Of a stretch of DNA of 10,486 bases, positions 9,072-10,486 are shown piece after piece. The stretch is taken from assembly GCA_902792495.1 (NCBI GenBank), contig CADBAC010000016.1, positions 1 through 10,486 of the forward strand. Reading direction: 5' to 3'. The notes under the pieces are model-generated. The model searched no databases, was not told the origin of the DNA, and was given only the letters and a program-made list of their open reading frames with translations. A program made the translations under genes and the position numbers. Positions within the stretch are counted from its first letter, which is position 1. Each line of letters starts with the position of its first letter. Origin of the DNA: Ruminococcus flavefaciens. Its GTDB lineage: Bacteria; Bacillota; Clostridia; Oscillospirales; Ruminococcaceae.

Positions 9072-9953
9072 AAAGACCTGAGAAATGCTTGTATGAGCAA
9101 ATCTCAGGTCTTTGTCTGCTATTCAGGCAGTTATTTCGTTGCACGCCATAATGCCGATCTGAACCTCAGAGTAACGGAAAGCGAGTGTGTCATTAGACTT
9201 GCGGCATTTATGCGCAATACTGGCATTCCCTGGGCTTTCACTTACGGCAACCACGATACCGAGTCGCTTGCATCTGCAAACAAGCAGGAGCTGAATGAGG
9301 TATACAAGTCGCTGTCTTTCAAGACTTCGGGCAATCTGCTTTACCCCTACACCCAGCCCGATGTTATGGGCAGGAACAATCAGCTTATCGAGATACGAAA
9401 CTCCGACGGCACGCTGAACACGGGGCTTTTCATGATTGACTCAAACGCCTACACGGGCGAGGGCATCAACGTTTATGATTATATCCACGACGATCAGGTG
9501 GACTGGTATGCCGATGAAGTCCAGCGAATGAACGCTGAGGCAGGTCACACGGTAAATTCAATGGTGTTCTTCCATATCCCCTTGCAGGAGTACAAGACCG
9601 CCACCGAACTTTATCTTGACGGCAGAGACGAGGTGAAATACTTCTACGGTGAAAACCCCGGCGACCACGGCGGTATCACCAACGATCTTGTGTGCTGCTC
9701 GGATTATCCCAGCAAGATGTTCGACACCGCCCTTGAGCTTGGCAGCACTACGGGATTCTTCTGTGGTCACGACCACTACAACAATGCGTCAATCGAGTAC
9801 AAGGGCATCCGCCTGACCTACGGCATGAGCATCGACTACCTCGCAATGCCCGGCATTGAAAAGGAAACAAAACAGCGTGGTGCTGAACTGATTACCATTC
9901 ACGCCGACAGCACATGGGAGTCAGAACAGATACCGCTTGATTCTATAACATAA
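9015..9953 (+). pseudogene. Calcineurin-like metallophosphoesterase, 5'-truncated
   Basis: Reads as 312 codons, but only residues from about 48 onward (nucleotide 9156) look like a phosphoesterase. Family members use two metals bound by an N-terminal DxH and a GDxx(D/N), then GNHD, a lone His, and GHxH. Here GNHDTE (78-83), VFFHIPL with His187, and CGHDHYNN with the GHDH at 251-254 are intact. DxH and GDxxD are absent, and the first 45 codons are unrelated sequence, including codons made by a terminator hairpin. ATGs at 9015 and 9093 both lack a ribosome site, and no promoter is evident. Base composition is richer in G and C than the flanking spacers. Most likely it is the 3' three-quarters of a cytoplasmic or exported phosphatase left after a deletion; its substrate is unknown. 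A shortened but expressed protein is possible but should be inactive. Confidence 0.75.
9072..9113. terminator. Strong hairpin, probable bidirectional terminator stranded inside the broken ORF
   Basis: AAAGACCTGAGA (9072-9083) and TCTCAGGTCTTT (9102-9113) are a perfect 12-bp inverted repeat, extended inward by TGCT/AGCA across a 2x2 internal loop. The A-run on one side and T-run on the other suit termination in both directions. It would stop any read-through from galT and so isolates the phosphoesterase remnant. It probably belonged to a gene now lost. Confidence 0.65.
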
Positions 9954-9957
9954 CAAA

Positions 9958-9991
9958 AAGCAGATGCTTTCTACCGTGAAAGCATCTGCTT
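9958..9991. terminator. Terminator after the phosphoesterase remnant
   Basis: A perfect 14-bp stem, AAGCAGATGCTTTC (9958-9971) with GAAAGCATCTGCTT (9978-9991), has a six-base loop. It starts five bases after the phosphoesterase stop. CAAAAAG precedes it and TCTTTAAG follows, so it may work on both strands, though the T-tract is short. Confidence 0.75.
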
Positions 9992-10153
9992 CTTTAAGAG
10001 GACAGCTTTGAGTAAGCTATACCTTTGTCTGTCCGTTAGTATGCTTTTAAAAGCTACTGCCACTCTGTTAAGGCAATAATAGTCAATCAGCACAGGACGC
10101 ATTTCTCCATTCTCACTGAGAGATTTTTTCAGTTGGCTAATGTGACATTCCTG
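9971..10153 (-). pseudogene. Open minus-strand stretch, possible gene remnant
   Basis: Between an in-frame TGA at 10154-10156 and a TAG at 9971-9973 the minus strand is open for 60 codons. It reads in a protein-like way, for example GEMRPVLIDYYCLNRVAV and then RQRYSLLKAVLLKKQ. There is no start with a ribosome site; the only ATG early enough (10102) would give about 43 codons. Its end lies inside the 9958-9991 hairpin. I cannot name a family. It may be the 3' end of a deleted gene or a chance frame; it overlaps repeat copy B. Confidence 0.25.
10013..10087 (+). repeat. Diverged repeat, copy B
   Basis: Blocks TAAGCTATAC (10013-10022), TCTGTCCGTT (10028-10037), GCCACT (10059-10064) and TAGTCAAT (10080-10087) match copy A at 8885-8933 in the same order. 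Copy B has about 26 extra bases, mainly around a perfect palindrome GCTTTTAAAAGC (10043-10054), which is extended by AGTA (10038-10041) and TACT (10055-10058). The two copies flank the phosphoesterase remnant. Confidence 0.4.
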
Positions 10154-10179
10154 TCAAAAATATGAAACCTGTGTGAAAA
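10088..10179. other. Spacer upstream of the heat-shock operator
   Basis: Apart from the possible minus-strand remnant noted at 9971-10153, I see no gene, RNA or clear regulatory site here until the CIRCE element begins. Confidence 0.4.
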
Positions 10180-10206
10180 TTAGCACTCTCCCCTTGACAG
10201 TGCTAA
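10180..10206. promoter_or_regulatory. CIRCE element, HrcA operator
   Basis: TTAGCACTC (10180-10188), nine spacer bases, then CAGTGCTAA (10198-10206). This matches the CIRCE consensus TTAGCACTC-N9-GAGTGCTAA with one mismatch in the right arm. HrcA repressor binds CIRCE and is released on heat or protein-folding stress. The element covers the -35 box of the following promoter. An extra half-site GAGTGCTA (10211-10218) overlaps the -10 box. Confidence 0.93.
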
Positions 10207-10222
10207 TTCAGAGTGCTATAAT
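10194..10222 (+). promoter_or_regulatory. Consensus sigma-A promoter of the hsp20 gene
   Basis: TTGACA (10194-10199) and TATAAT (10217-10222) both match consensus exactly, at 17-base spacing. The -35 lies within CIRCE, so HrcA would block a very strong promoter. Initiation near 10229 gives a leader of about 105 nt. Confidence 0.9.
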
Positions 10223-10228
10223 ATAGTT

Positions 10229-10334
10229 AGAACAAAGGAACAGAGAAGCACCAAAGGATCCGGGTGCTGAACCCTCCGTCCCCTTGCTCGAAGCAATGGA
10301 AACAATGTTACGAGTAAAAAAGGAGGACTGACCT
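10229..10334 (+). promoter_or_regulatory. Long structured leader of hsp20, possible RNA thermometer
   Basis: The leader can form a hairpin AGCACC / GGTGCT (10247-10252 with 10262-10267). A second fold pairs TTGCTCG (10284-10290) with CGAGTAA (10311-10317) and places CCTCC (10273-10277) opposite the GGAGG of the ribosome site (10322-10326). An alternative small hairpin, TTGCT / AGCAA (10284-10288 with 10292-10296), competes with the second fold. Masking the ribosome site by weak pairing is how thermometers of small heat-shock genes work, but the pairing here is worked out by eye. Confidence 0.35.
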
Positions 10335-10486
10335 ATGTTGTATCCAAGCATTTTCGGTGAAAATTTATTCGATGATTTCTTCAGATTCCCTGATTTTGGC
10401 AAAGATGTGGAGAAGAAGCTGTACGGCAAACACGCTGCACAGGTAATGAAGACCGATGTTCATGAGCATGACGACCACTATGAGAT
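10335..10486 (+). CDS. Hsp20 / alpha-crystallin small heat-shock protein, 3' end outside window
   Basis: ATP-independent chaperone that holds unfolding proteins in the cytoplasm. Only the first 50 residues are inside the window. MLYPSIFGENLFDDFFRFPD is the flexible N-terminal arm typical of bacterial Hsp20, and AAQVMKTDVHEHDDHYE leads into the alpha-crystallin domain, which should continue VxIDLPGF after the edge. AGGAGG (10321-10326) lies eight bases before the ATG. The CIRCE-controlled promoter agrees with a heat-shock role. Without the core domain the family call rests on the N-terminal pattern plus regulation, but the combination is convincing. Confidence 0.9.
   Translation, partial: MLYPSIFGENLFDDFFRFPDFGKDVEKKLYGKHAAQVMKTDVHEHDDHYE

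Noticed and set aside
10208..10429. Minus-strand ORF across the hsp20 promoter and leader
   Set aside because: It covers a consensus promoter, CIRCE half-site and the real hsp20 start on the other strand; no start signals.

Overview
The window looks like a chromosomal segment of a gut- or rumen-type Bacillota of the Ruminococcus / Oscillospiraceae kind. The grounds are strong GGAGG-type ribosome binding sites, consensus sigma-A promoters, a CIRCE heat-shock operator, and a galactose pathway with a class II (Bacillota-type) GalT and a GalK carrying a variant GHMP signature. The genus is inferred from style, not from any match.

Left flank (1-970): a conspicuously AT-rich gene of unknown function runs leftward off the edge (1-436) from its own consensus promoter. 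Next to it, a rightward 69-residue acidic small protein (688-897) has a promoter whose -10 box is bracketed by a perfect 10-bp inverted repeat, which could be an operator. A long hairpin (928-967) separates this small gene from the leftward AraC-family regulator (970-1833).

Core (970-8900): the AraC-type regulator is divergent from a four-gene Leloir operon. lacZ (GH2 beta-galactosidase) splits lactose, galK phosphorylates galactose, galT exchanges galactose-1-P with UDP-glucose, and galE regenerates UDP-glucose. The genes are tightly spaced (19, 4 and 14 bp gaps) and end at a hairpin at 8869-8900. The shared araC/lacZ intergenic region has one promoter on each strand and phased T-rich repeats between them. 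No lactose permease is present, but the lacZ leader contains the open 3' end of a reading frame whose stop codon touches the lacZ Shine-Dalgarno sequence. This could be the tail of a deleted upstream gene.

Right flank (8900-10486): this part is rearranged. A calcineurin-like phosphoesterase keeps its GNHD and GHDH motifs but lacks the N-terminal metal-binding motifs. It is fused in frame to noncoding sequence that includes a terminator hairpin, so it is probably a 5'-truncated pseudogene, and it ends in a perfect 14-bp-stem terminator. Two diverged but collinear copies of a short repeat sit on either side of it. The right edge starts a small heat-shock protein (Hsp20) gene under a consensus promoter overlapped by a CIRCE element with an extra half-site. 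Its leader can be folded so that the ribosome binding site is paired, suggesting a possible RNA thermometer.
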